Assembly: GCF_011326725.1 (NCBI RefSeq)
Contig: NZ_JAANCO010000001.1
Span: 620,001 to 684,000 of the forward strand
Direction of reading: 5' to 3'
From: Microbacterium excoecariae
GTDB lineage: Bacteria > Actinomycetota > Actinomycetes > Actinomycetales > Microbacteriaceae
DNA: 64,000 bases
Every line of letters starts with the position of its first letter. The first letter of the stretch is position 1. The notes beneath the pieces are model-generated. The model saw only the letters and a list, made by a program, of their open reading frames with translations. It searched no databases and was not told the origin of the DNA. Below are positions 46,301 to 53,518 of the stretch, one piece after another. The translations under genes and the position numbers were made by a program.

Positions 46301-48045
46301 AAGACGAACATCGGCTCGGACTCGAGGGAGGGGCGGGTGGCGACGGCGGATCCGTCGATCGTTAGCTGGAGTGGCGACGGGTACGCGTCGGAGGCGGCCG
46401 AGACGGCGTGCGTGCCCCCGACGAGCTCGCCGTCGTCGACGTTCAGGCGCACCGGATCCGTTGTCGCCCCGGCGACCGCGACGCGGCGCGGCTCGGTCGT
46501 GACGGTGTGGACGCCGTCCGAGACCGTCAGCGTGTACTCGTACCAGGCCTTGCCCATCAGGTCGGCGGCGGCGATCTCATGGGCGTAGCCGTCGGATCCG
46601 TCGTGCGTGAGCGTGACGACCTGAGGGTCCGCGTCGATGTCGTTCGTCAGCGTGAGGGTGGCGGTGCGCACCTGACGGTCGTCGGTGATGCGCCAGGCGA
46701 TGGGGAAGGCGGACGACGGGTCGATCTCGCCCGCCGTGAGGTCCTGGGCGGTCGGCGGGCCCGCGTCCTCGGCCGGCACGACGAGACCGTCCGGGACCTG
46801 GTCGACCTGCACGCGCCCCGGCGACGCGGCGCGGACCTCGACGATCTCCTGCAGGCCGCCCTCCGCGGACGCCCGGTAGTGGATCCCCTGATCCGCGCTC
46901 GTGTCGTCCGCGCCGGCCATGTTGTAGTAGGCGCGGTTGACGGCGAAGCCCGTGTTCGTGCGCACCGCGATACCGCGGGCGGATCCGTTCGCCATGCCCG
47001 CGCTCGAGACCTCCACGAGGCTCTCGCCCGCGACGAGCTCACTGCCGAAGTGCGCGTTGAAGTCGGCGCCCGTGAGGTCGTCGTTCGCGCCGTTCTTGAT
47101 CCACAGCACGAGCGCCTCGCCCGCCGGGATCACGACGTCGGCGGGAACGGCGGGCCACAGGGCCTCGTTCGTGTTCGTCTCCGTGTCCTGGGGATACAGG
47201 TAGGTCAGGGCGTAGTCGGCGAAGCCCACGGGCTCGCTCGAGGCGTTGAACAGCTCGACGAACTCGTACCCGTCGCTGCCGCCGACGTTCGTGGAGTCGG
47301 GCAGGATCTCGGTGACGACGAGCGGGGGGCCCGCGAGGGACGGATCCGGAACCAGCGCGCCGATGTCGGCGGGGCCCGCGGGTTCGGGGTCCTCGCCCGG
47401 CACGAGCTGCTCGGCGGAGACCGTTCCGGGCGTGTAGGGGGCCTGTGGGGTGAGGAGCGCGGAGGCTCCCGAGGCGGACGGGGCGCGGAAATCGGCGCCC
47501 GCGCCCGCGGCCATGGAGCCCGAGGGGGAGAACGACCACCCGAGCACACCGGAGGGACCCTCGACGCGAATAGCCCGGTCGCCGCCGTTGGCGAAGCCGT
47601 TTTGCCCCGTGATCCGTACGACCTGCGTGTCGGCGCCCGCGCCCGTGTGCGCGCGGAAGTCGTCGGCGGAGTACGCCCACGAGTCGACCGTGCTCGTGGT
47701 GTAGCTCAGCCACAGTGCAACCGACTCACCGGGGGCGAGCGTGACGTCCCGCTCCAGGGCGAGCGGGGTGGCGGAACCGGCGGATCCGTCCTCGTAGGCG
47801 TACGAGAAGGTGATGCCCTCGTCGGCGAGCGATACCGCCCGGTCCGCGGTGTTCGTGACCTCGACGTACTCGAAGTGGTCGTAGCCGACGTTATCCGCGA
47901 CGATCTCCGACACGAAGACGGGGCTGGTCTCGTCCGCGGCGGCCGGCGCGGCGGACAGGCCCACGCCGGTCGCGGCGATCGCTGCCGTGACCGCGGCGGC
48001 GAGCGCGCGGGGGAGGGGTCGTCGGGCGGGGAATCGCTCGGGCAT
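43306..48045 (-). CDS. Giant exported lamin-tail / metallophosphatase surface protein
   Basis: A 1579-residue exported protein. Signal peptide ends at AAPAAADE (about 38). Two lamin-tail domains follow (about 40-180, SPVFVSEIVADNVGYDHFEYVE; about 240-400, PPLVVTEILPDSTNVG), then Ig-like regions, and a calcineurin-type metallophosphatase (about 1020-1290) with AWESDTQYY, HTGDIVDD, AGNHDVG and VFSGHYHDAF as metal ligands. An Ig-like stretch and a Gly/Ser linker lead to LRPTGG, a membrane segment and RRRR, an LxxTG-like anchor. It likely hydrolyses an external phosphoester; the substrate is unknown. It lies next to another metallophosphatase and a GH92 enzyme. Confidence 0.9.
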   Translation of the reverse strand: MPERFPARRPLPRALAAAVTAAIAATGVGLSAAPAAADETSPVFVSEIVADNVGYDHFEYVEVTNTADRAVSLADEGITFSYAYEDGSAGSATPLALERDVTLAPGESVALWLSYTTSTVDSWAYSADDFRAHTGAGADTQVVRITGQNGFANGGDRAIRVEGPSGVLGWSFSPSGSMAAGAGADFRAPSASGASALLTPQAPYTPGTVSAEQLVPGEDPEPAGPADIGALVPDPSLAGPPLVVTEILPDSTNVGGSDGYEFVELFNASSEPVGFADYALTYLYPQDTETNTNEALWPAVPADVVIPAGEALVLWIKNGANDDLTGADFNAHFGSELVAGESLVEVSSAGMANGSARGIAVRTNTGFAVNRAYYNMAGADDTSADQGIHYRASAEGGLQEIVEVRAASPGRVQVDQVPDGLVVPAEDAGPPTAQDLTAGEIDPSSAFPIAWRITDDRQVRTATLTLTNDIDADPQVVTLTHDGSDGYAHEIAAADLMGKAWYEYTLTVSDGVHTVTTEPRRVAVAGATTDPVRLNVDDGELVGGTHAVSAASDAYPSPLQLTIDGSAVATRPSLESEPMFVFEASQTDFYFRNGVRIGDEILHIFDEGTYEATETISVPVPLAHVAHGSDLAVSVWAGTKAGPWIDDAENNDDFVISGMRLVLPDGRTLRPAGYDDPTALVSMGDSAGKLDAFEAVFALPDDAFRAVAHDWDTTAVADGAHRIRAEDGGANAEATVTVDNTAPEVTLSVADGDVYQGDIVLDATVTDAAATSVVATFDGERVELGHAASSADLAPGEHVFSVSATDAVGNVADASATFLVPEEHPGSDGFAPDDGAEVQAGEIALQARVTDPTDDRIDATFLEGTRAELGDEGVRAASGTTTDAASLERAEAEALAPGEGLAPVASGTELPYQLFEVDVPADAGDGATARLTWTGTANADAQLILYARAADGSRWVEVTRHLTAVDGEEVTLAGEVSLADHAADGVVTALVQHTEGYAGPDLSTRETPVTPAHPEDTPRSEYDFTIAWESDTQYYNEEFFSHQSAIHDYVLDQRDEQNIQYLIHTGDIVDDFDQPYQWQNADPEYRKLDEAGLPYGVLAGNHDVGNQLADYSVYGKYFGEDRYAGNPWYGGSYENNRGHYDLFTAGGIDFITVYMGWDPQQDAIAWMNEVLARYPERTAILNLHEFMLTTGGLGPIPQQIMDEVVATNPNVHLVFSGHYHDAFTRTDRFDDTGDGVADRTVHSMLFDYQGLSEGGLGYLRLLQFDNDGGQMRVRTYSPSLLDYNSDEASLLGPDTDPYVFQDFTVSYADLGISVREKRLETSAFRAEVLTEREIGRAEGLASGSIAATMWRVDEPGAYGWYVRTTDDNGGSADSVVQRVRVTPGTDPEPPAADPSLSLGASRVTAGDAVRVSVAGFPPGSAVTLWFDTAASPAARAAATPTALGDLTVGADGRAESGVTIPAETPAGDYVLRAVAGDAVAEADLGVRAAQVSPGAGGAGSGTGAGGTGSEPGSGSGGSETVGLGTGASGSGGVNEGPGDAQDADARLRPTGGDAPLVGVGIAALALLALGALTLRRRRA

Positions 48046-48063
48046 CGCGACTTCTCTTCTGCT

Positions 48064-48101
48064 CTGCGGGCGGCCACCGCCGAACGGCGGGCCGCCCGCA
48101 G
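48064..48101 (-). other. Hairpin in the leader of the lamin-tail gene
   Basis: An 11-bp stem (48064-48074 with 48091-48101) topped by CCGCC/GGCGG. It lies 19 nt before the ATG at 48045, just upstream of the AGAAGAGAAG ribosome site, so it could affect translation or mRNA stability. Confidence 0.6.
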
Positions 48102-48180
48102 GCTATGAAGGCGCTGTGGCACCGCGGTGAACGCGGCGTGACCGCTTCAGGAACCGTCCCCGGGGCTCCCTCAACGCCCT

Positions 48181-48245
48181 AAGTCCACATTTCTCCGACA
48201 AGTCTCCGTGGAATCCACGGAGACTTGTCGGAGAAATGTGGACTT
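48181..48245. repeat. 65-bp perfect palindrome, copy 3
   Basis: Arms 48181-48212 and 48214-48245, identical to copy 2. It lies 21 nt beyond the stop of the hydroxyacid dehydrogenase on the minus strand. Unlike the other copies it is not between converging genes. Confidence 0.95.
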
Positions 48246-48266
48246 GTGTGAGGGCGGGGCGGGGCC

Positions 48267-49196
48267 TCAGCCGCCCAGGACGATGTTCGCCGGGCGCTCG
48301 CCGCGGGCGAGGCGCTCGGCCTGGCTCGCCACGAGGCGCGCGATGCGGGGGCGCATGGCGGCCGAGAGCCCGCCCACGTGGGGCGCGACGAACACGCCGT
48401 CGAGGCCCCACAGCGGGTGATCGGCGGGCAGGGGCTCGGGGTCGAAGACGTCGCTCGCGACGCGGATCCGCCCGCGCGTGACGTGGTCGACGAGCGCGTC
48501 CGTGTCGAACGTCGGGCCGCGGCCCACGTTGACGACGAGGGCGCCGTCGGGGAGCGCGGCCAGCGCGGCGTCGTCGATCAGGTGCCGCGTCGCGGGGCCG
48601 CCCGGGAGGACGTTGATGAGGATGTCCGCGCCCGCGAGCAGGCCCGCCAGCTCGTCGATGCCGTGCACGTCGACGCCGTCCTCGACGCGGGCGCGGGACG
48701 CCACCGGAACCACCTCCACCTCGAAGGGCGCGAGGCGGGCCGCGATCGCCTTGCCGACGCCGCCGTAGCCGAGCAGGACGATGCGCTTGTCGGCGAGGCC
48801 CGGGGTCCACTCGGCGCGCCACTCGGCGCGATCCTGGCGCCGCACAACGTCGTCGAGCCCGCGCTGGGCGACGAGGAGCAGGCCGAGCGTGAGCTCCGCC
48901 GTGGCCGTCTCGTGCACGCCCGTGCCGTTCGCGTAGACGAGGCCCTCGGGCAGGACGTCCGCGACGCCGTCGAAGCCGATCGCCTGGCCCTGCACGAGGC
49001 GCGGCTGGATCTTCTCGAGCGCGCGCAGCATGGATCCCTGCTTCATGTAGGGCGGCACGACCATGCCGATGTCGTCGCGCGGCGCCTCGCCGTCCTCCCA
49101 CAGCACGATCTCGATGCCGAGCGAGGGGTCGACGAGCGCCCGCACGTCTTCGGCGAGCTGCTGGGTGGGCACGGAAACGACGAGAGAGGAGGTCAT
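48267..49196 (-). CDS. D-2-hydroxyacid dehydrogenase family protein
   Basis: A 309-residue NAD(P)-dependent dehydrogenase of the D-isomer group. The Rossmann motif is LLGYGGVGKAIA (about 142-153). The catalytic Arg is in NVGRGPTFD, the Glu in VFDPEPLP and the His in VAPHVGG. Substrate could be glyoxylate/hydroxypyruvate-type acids, but nothing fixes it. The ATG at 49196 has a TACGCT hexamer 6 nt upstream, favouring it over an upstream in-frame ATG. Confidence 0.9.
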   Translation of the reverse strand: MTSSLVVSVPTQQLAEDVRALVDPSLGIEIVLWEDGEAPRDDIGMVVPPYMKQGSMLRALEKIQPRLVQGQAIGFDGVADVLPEGLVYANGTGVHETATAELTLGLLLVAQRGLDDVVRRQDRAEWRAEWTPGLADKRIVLLGYGGVGKAIAARLAPFEVEVVPVASRARVEDGVDVHGIDELAGLLAGADILINVLPGGPATRHLIDDAALAALPDGALVVNVGRGPTFDTDALVDHVTRGRIRVASDVFDPEPLPADHPLWGLDGVFVAPHVGGLSAAMRPRIARLVASQAERLARGERPANIVLGG

Positions 49197-49202
49197 GGTG
49201 CG

Positions 49203-49208
49203 AGCGTA
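49203..49208 (-). promoter_or_regulatory. -10 element of leaderless dehydrogenase gene
   Basis: TACGCT on the minus strand with 6 nt to the ATG at 49196. Confidence 0.55.
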
Positions 49209-49293
49209 TCGCCGGCGGGACCCCTGCCGGCCGTTCACGGGGTGGACACCCTCGCGTCACCCGGGCGGCGCGGGCCCCGTGTTCACTGCCCGG

Positions 49294-49932
49294 ATGAGGT
49301 TCCTGCGCGCCGCGACCCCGCTCCTCCTCCTTGCCGTCCTGTCGGGCTGCGGAGGAGGGGCGGATCCCGCCCCGCCCACAGCCGGACCCGCCCTCCCCGC
49401 GGACCCCGTCCCCGGCGCCACGTCGCTCGCCTCGCCGCCGGACGCGGACGCGCTTGCCTCACTCCCCGGGGCAACGCTCGCCATCGTGCTCCGCGCGGAC
49501 GAGGCCGGGGCTGTCACGATGCGCGACGCGGCGGTGGCGCTGGCGGCAGACACGGGCGTCGACGCCGACGTGTTTGCCGCGCCGACGCCCGACGCGGACG
49601 GCGTGGCCGAGGCGCTCGCGGAGGCCCTCGCGGCGGACCCGGATGTCGTGGTCGGCCTCGGCGCCGGCGTCGTCGACGTGGTCTCGCTCGAGTCCGCCCA
49701 GATCCTCGATCGCTCTTTCCTCCTCGTCGGCGCGCAGGTGGCGGAGCCGACCGAGAACGTCACGGCCGTCGTGTGGGACGGCGCGACGTCGCGCGGATCC
49801 GCCGCGAGCGCGGATGGTGCGCTCGACCCCGCCACCGTCACGGACTCCCGCGCCCGCGCGGCGCTCGTCGCGGGCCTCGACGCGGTCTGGGCGGGGGACA
49901 CCGGCGGCGTGATTCTGCTGAGCGCGGAGTAA
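49294..49932 (+). CDS. Short lipoprotein, BMP-like fragment
   Basis: A 212-residue lipoprotein with lipobox L16-L-S-G-C19 region (LLAVLSGCGGG) and a Pro/Ala linker. The rest (DPDVVVGLGAGVVDVVSLESAQILDRSFLLVG and NVTAVVWDGATSRGSA) looks like the first lobe of a BMP-family nucleoside-binding protein, which normally is about 330-350 residues. It may be a truncated or reduced relative, or a separate small family. The start is chosen by the signal peptide; TTCACT 6 nt upstream is only a weak -10. It stands alone, divergent from the dehydrogenase. Confidence 0.65.
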   Translation: MRFLRAATPLLLLAVLSGCGGGADPAPPTAGPALPADPVPGATSLASPPDADALASLPGATLAIVLRADEAGAVTMRDAAVALAADTGVDADVFAAPTPDADGVAEALAEALAADPDVVVGLGAGVVDVVSLESAQILDRSFLLVGAQVAEPTENVTAVVWDGATSRGSAASADGALDPATVTDSRARAALVAGLDAVWAGDTGGVILLSAE

Positions 49933-49989
49933 CCCTTCGCCTGCGCGTTACGCAACGTTCCACGAAATATCGCGTGCGGGTCACACCCG

Positions 49990-52900
49990 GTGTCCACCGT
50001 TACGCGGGGCGCCTCGGCGACCTTCCGCACAGTTGACCACAACTCGAGATTGGCATGTGACACCTTGCATAGCAGCAGACCGGCCCCGTCCGACGGCGCG
50101 GCCAGAACGGCACGGATCCCCCTGGGGCGGCGCGGCATCGCCGGCGCCCTCCTCCTCACGCTGTCGACGGGCTCCCTTGCGGCCGTCGCCCTCCCGGCGT
50201 CCGCCGCGACCGGACCCGTGGCGCAGGCCGCGAGCGACGGCACCGTCGCCGAGGCCCTCCGGATCGAGGCCGAGAGCTACACCGGCAATAACGGCGGCGG
50301 CACCAAGACCGAGACGTCCACCGACGCGGTCGGCGAGTCGCTCGGCAACGTCGGCGGCACCTGGGACGGCGCGGAGATCTCCTACGACGCCGTGGACTTC
50401 GGCGAGATCGCACCGGAGCAGCTCACGGTGCGCTACGTCAACAACTCCAGCCGCGTGGGGCAGAACGCCTCGCTCGACTTCTATCTCGACGACACGTCCG
50501 AGGCGAACAAGCTCGTGACCGTCGACCTGCCGGTGACGGGGTCGAACTGGAATGCCTACGGCACCGTGTCCGTCGACCTGCCCGTCGAGGTCACCGGCGA
50601 GCACACGCTGATCGTCGCGATGCACGCGACGACCGACGACGCGCATCCCTACGTCGGCAACTTCGACTGGTTCGAGTTCGGCCCCGCGCCGATCGAGCTT
50701 CCGGACGCATACCTCGACACCGACTCGACCTGGCGCTACTCGGACAACAACACGGATCCCTCCGGCGATGGATCCCTCTCCTGGACGCTCGCCGACTTCG
50801 ACGACGCGGCATGGAAGAGCGGCACGGGGAGCTTCGGCTCGAAGCGCGGCGCGGCCGACCTCGGCGGCGGTTTCGTCGCGAACACGCTGCTCACCTACAC
50901 CCAGCCCGGATCCTCGGACACGGTGCAGACGTACCATTTCCGGACCGACGTGGACATCTCCGCGGCGGAGCTCGCCGAGATCGGCGCCCTCGACGGCACC
51001 GTGACCTACGACGACGCGATCCGGATCTACGTCAACGGCGAGCAGGTGGCCGGGTACGAGGACGGGCGCGTCGACGACGCGGCCAACCCGAACCTGACGT
51101 ACGCGGGCAACAGCAACGGCAACCCCATCACGAGCTCGTTCCAGGTGCCGGCGGAGCTCCTCCGCGCGGGCGAGAACACCGTCTCGGTGGCGCTCTACCA
51201 GGACCGCGAGTCGAGCAGCGACATCTACTTCGACCTCTCAGAGCTCGCGCCCGTCGAGGCCGCGGCGCCCGCCGAGATCTCGGACGTCGTCCTCGGCGTC
51301 GGCGAGACGGAGGCCCAGCGCAACCTCGCCTGGTACTCGAACGTCGACGTCGCGCAGGTCGCGCAGATCGCGCCGGCAGCGGAGGTCGTCGACGGCGTCT
51401 TCCCCGCCTCGGCGACGACCGTCGAGCCGTCCGCGGCCGGCGGCACCTCGAGCGGAGAGTTCTTCCGCGACGTCGAGTTCACGGACCTCGCGGAGAACAC
51501 GGAGTACGCCTACCGCGTCGGAAGCGACGACACCGGCTGGTCGGACGTCTACACCTTCCGCACGCAGGCGTTCTCGGGCGACTTCGAGTTCCTGTTCTTC
51601 GGGGACCCCCAGGTCGGCGCGTCCGGCAACCTCGCCAACGACGAGGCCGGCTGGGTCGACACGATGAACATCGCGACGGAGAGCTACCCCGACGCCGAGA
51701 TGATCTTCTCGGCCGGCGACCAGGTCAACACCGCCTCCAGCGAGGCCGAGTACAGCGCATTCCTGGCCCCCGAGCAGCTCACGAGCGTGCCGCTCGTGGC
51801 GACCAACGGCAACCACGACGTGGGGTCGAAGGCGTACGAGCAGCACTTCAACCTGCCGAACGAGGACCTCACGGCCGGCGCGGCGTCGAGCGGCTCGAGC
51901 TCGGGCGGCGACTACTGGTTCATCTACAAGGACGTCCTGTTCCTGAACATCAACTCGAACAGCCGCGACTACGCCTCGCACAACGCCTTCATGGAGCAGG
52001 TCATCGCGGAGCACGGCGACGAGGCGACCTGGAAGGTGCTCGCCTTCCACCACTCGATCTACTCGGTCGCCTCGCACGCGTTCGACGGCGACATCCTCGA
52101 TCGCCGCACGAACATGCCGCAGACGATCTCGGAGCTCGGGTTCGACGTCGTGCTCATGGGCCACGATCACAACTACACGCGCAGCTACCTCATCGAGAAC
52201 GGCGAGCTCGCCGACGCGCAGGAGATCGCGGGCCAGGCCACGGTCGAGGCGAAGGACGGCGAGGTGCTGTACCTCACGGCCAACTCGGCGAGCGGATCCA
52301 AGTACTACAACACGACGGCTCCGGACGCCTGGTACTCGTCGGTCATGAACCAGGAGAAGGTGCGCAACTACTCGGTCATTGAGGTGACCGAGAGCGACAT
52401 GACGCTGCGCACGCTCCGCAGCGAGGCGAACGGCGCCGAGAGCCCCGTGAACAGCGTGGTGGACGAGGTCGTGCTGACGCGCGACGCCGCCCCCGAGCTC
52501 ACCGTCCCCGCCGACGGCGAGATCGAGCTGGGCGCGTCCTTCGACGCGCTCGAGGGCGTGTCGGCGATCGACAACGTCGACGGCGACCTCACGGAGTCCG
52601 TCACGATCGAGGGCACGGTCGACGTTTCGGTCGCCGGGACCTACGTGCTCACCTACCGCGTGGAGGATGCGCGCGGCAACGAGACGACGCACGAGCGCAC
52701 GGTGACGGTCGTCGCCGCGGGCGACGATGCGGATGCCGAGGGTGCCGCGGACGGATCCGGTTCGGATGCGGATGCCGAGGGTGCTGCGGATGGATCCGGT
52801 TCGGATGCGGATGCCGAGGGTGCTGCGGATGGATCCGGTTCGGGCGCGGATGCCGAGGGCGCAGCGGACGGTGCCGGATCGGATGCGGACGCCGAGGGCG

Positions 52901-53439
52901 CAGCGGACGGTGCCGGTACGGATGCGGATGCCGAGGGCGCCGCGGATGGATCCGGTTCGGGCGCGGACGCTGAGGGTGCCGAGGACGAGCGGCCGGCCTT
53001 CACCCCGGCGGCCCCCGTCGCGAACGGTGCCGACCTCCCGGCGGCGCTCGAGGGCCTCATCGGCGCGTCGGTCTCGGGCGACGTCCTGAGTCTGACGGGC
53101 CTCGAGCCCGGCGCCTGGGCCTACGCCTACGGGTACTCGTCGCCCGTGGGCCTCGGGTGGGCGCTCGCGGACGCCGACGGCCAGGCGACGCTGAACCTCG
53201 CGGGCGTGCTGCCGGCGGGCGAGCACCGCATCGCCGTGCTCGACGCCGACGGCGAGCTCGTCGGGTGGTCCACCGTCACCGTCGCGGACGCCGCGACGGA
53301 CGAGGACGCGGCCTCCGATGACGCCCTCCTCCCGACGGGCGCCGAGCAGGCGGGCACGGCGCTCGCCGCGGGCGTCGCAGCTCTGCTGCTCGCCGCGGGC
53401 GCGGTCCTCTTCTGGGCCCGCCGCCGCGCGATCTCCTAG
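49990..53439 (+). CDS. Surface CBM6 / purple-acid-phosphatase-like metallophosphatase
   Basis: An exported protein of up to 1149 residues. The hydrophobic signal core is at about 50-72 (GIAGALLLTLSTGSLAAVA). Next come a CBM6-like domain (about 91-235), a galactose-binding-like domain (about 240-415), a PAP-type FN3-like domain (about 425-525), the metallophosphatase (about 528-800: FLFFGDPQVG, FSAGDQVN, TNGNHDVG, LAFHHS, MGHDHNYT), an Ig-like DUF5011 domain (about 835-910), 13-residue acidic repeats, and LLPTG plus membrane helix and RRR. The start is uncertain: the N-terminus before the signal core is long, and TTG at 50050 would give a more usual signal peptide. Likely a cell-wall phosphatase on glycan phosphate. 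Confidence 0.85.
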   Translation: MSTVTRGASATFRTVDHNSRLACDTLHSSRPAPSDGAARTARIPLGRRGIAGALLLTLSTGSLAAVALPASAATGPVAQAASDGTVAEALRIEAESYTGNNGGGTKTETSTDAVGESLGNVGGTWDGAEISYDAVDFGEIAPEQLTVRYVNNSSRVGQNASLDFYLDDTSEANKLVTVDLPVTGSNWNAYGTVSVDLPVEVTGEHTLIVAMHATTDDAHPYVGNFDWFEFGPAPIELPDAYLDTDSTWRYSDNNTDPSGDGSLSWTLADFDDAAWKSGTGSFGSKRGAADLGGGFVANTLLTYTQPGSSDTVQTYHFRTDVDISAAELAEIGALDGTVTYDDAIRIYVNGEQVAGYEDGRVDDAANPNLTYAGNSNGNPITSSFQVPAELLRAGENTVSVALYQDRESSSDIYFDLSELAPVEAAAPAEISDVVLGVGETEAQRNLAWYSNVDVAQVAQIAPAAEVVDGVFPASATTVEPSAAGGTSSGEFFRDVEFTDLAENTEYAYRVGSDDTGWSDVYTFRTQAFSGDFEFLFFGDPQVGASGNLANDEAGWVDTMNIATESYPDAEMIFSAGDQVNTASSEAEYSAFLAPEQLTSVPLVATNGNHDVGSKAYEQHFNLPNEDLTAGAASSGSSSGGDYWFIYKDVLFLNINSNSRDYASHNAFMEQVIAEHGDEATWKVLAFHHSIYSVASHAFDGDILDRRTNMPQTISELGFDVVLMGHDHNYTRSYLIENGELADAQEIAGQATVEAKDGEVLYLTANSASGSKYYNTTAPDAWYSSVMNQEKVRNYSVIEVTESDMTLRTLRSEANGAESPVNSVVDEVVLTRDAAPELTVPADGEIELGASFDALEGVSAIDNVDGDLTESVTIEGTVDVSVAGTYVLTYRVEDARGNETTHERTVTVVAAGDDADAEGAADGSGSDADAEGAADGSGSDADAEGAADGSGSGADAEGAADGAGSDADAEGAADGAGTDADAEGAADGSGSGADAEGAEDERPAFTPAAPVANGADLPAALEGLIGASVSGDVLSLTGLEPGAWAYAYGYSSPVGLGWALADADGQATLNLAGVLPAGEHRIAVLDADGELVGWSTVTVADAATDEDAASDDALLPTGAEQAGTALAAGVAALLLAAGAVLFWARRRAIS
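52726..52986 (+). repeat. 39-bp coding tandem repeat (6.7 units)
   Basis: Six full 39-bp units (52726-52959) and part of a seventh encode the 13-residue unit DADAEGAADGSGS with few changes. It is a flexible acidic spacer between the enzyme and the anchor. Near-identity of the DNA suggests recent expansion by slippage. Confidence 0.9.
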
Positions 53440-53448
53440 CGCGATCCA

Positions 53449-53480
53449 CACCGGTGCCGGGCCCCGGCCCGGCACCGGTG
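53449..53480 (+). terminator. Hairpin between the phosphatase and GH92 genes
   Basis: A perfect 15-bp GC stem (53449-53463 with 53466-53480), 9 nt after the stop at 53439. It may end the phosphatase message or protect it. The GH92 start is 39 nt on with its own ribosome site. Confidence 0.7.
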
Positions 53481-53518
53481 CCACGCCCCCCTCCCTCCCC
53501 CTCCTCAGGAAGACACGC

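Noticed and set aside
52726-52986. CRISPR-like array
   Set aside because: The 39-bp units are contiguous without spacers and are in frame within a coding gene.
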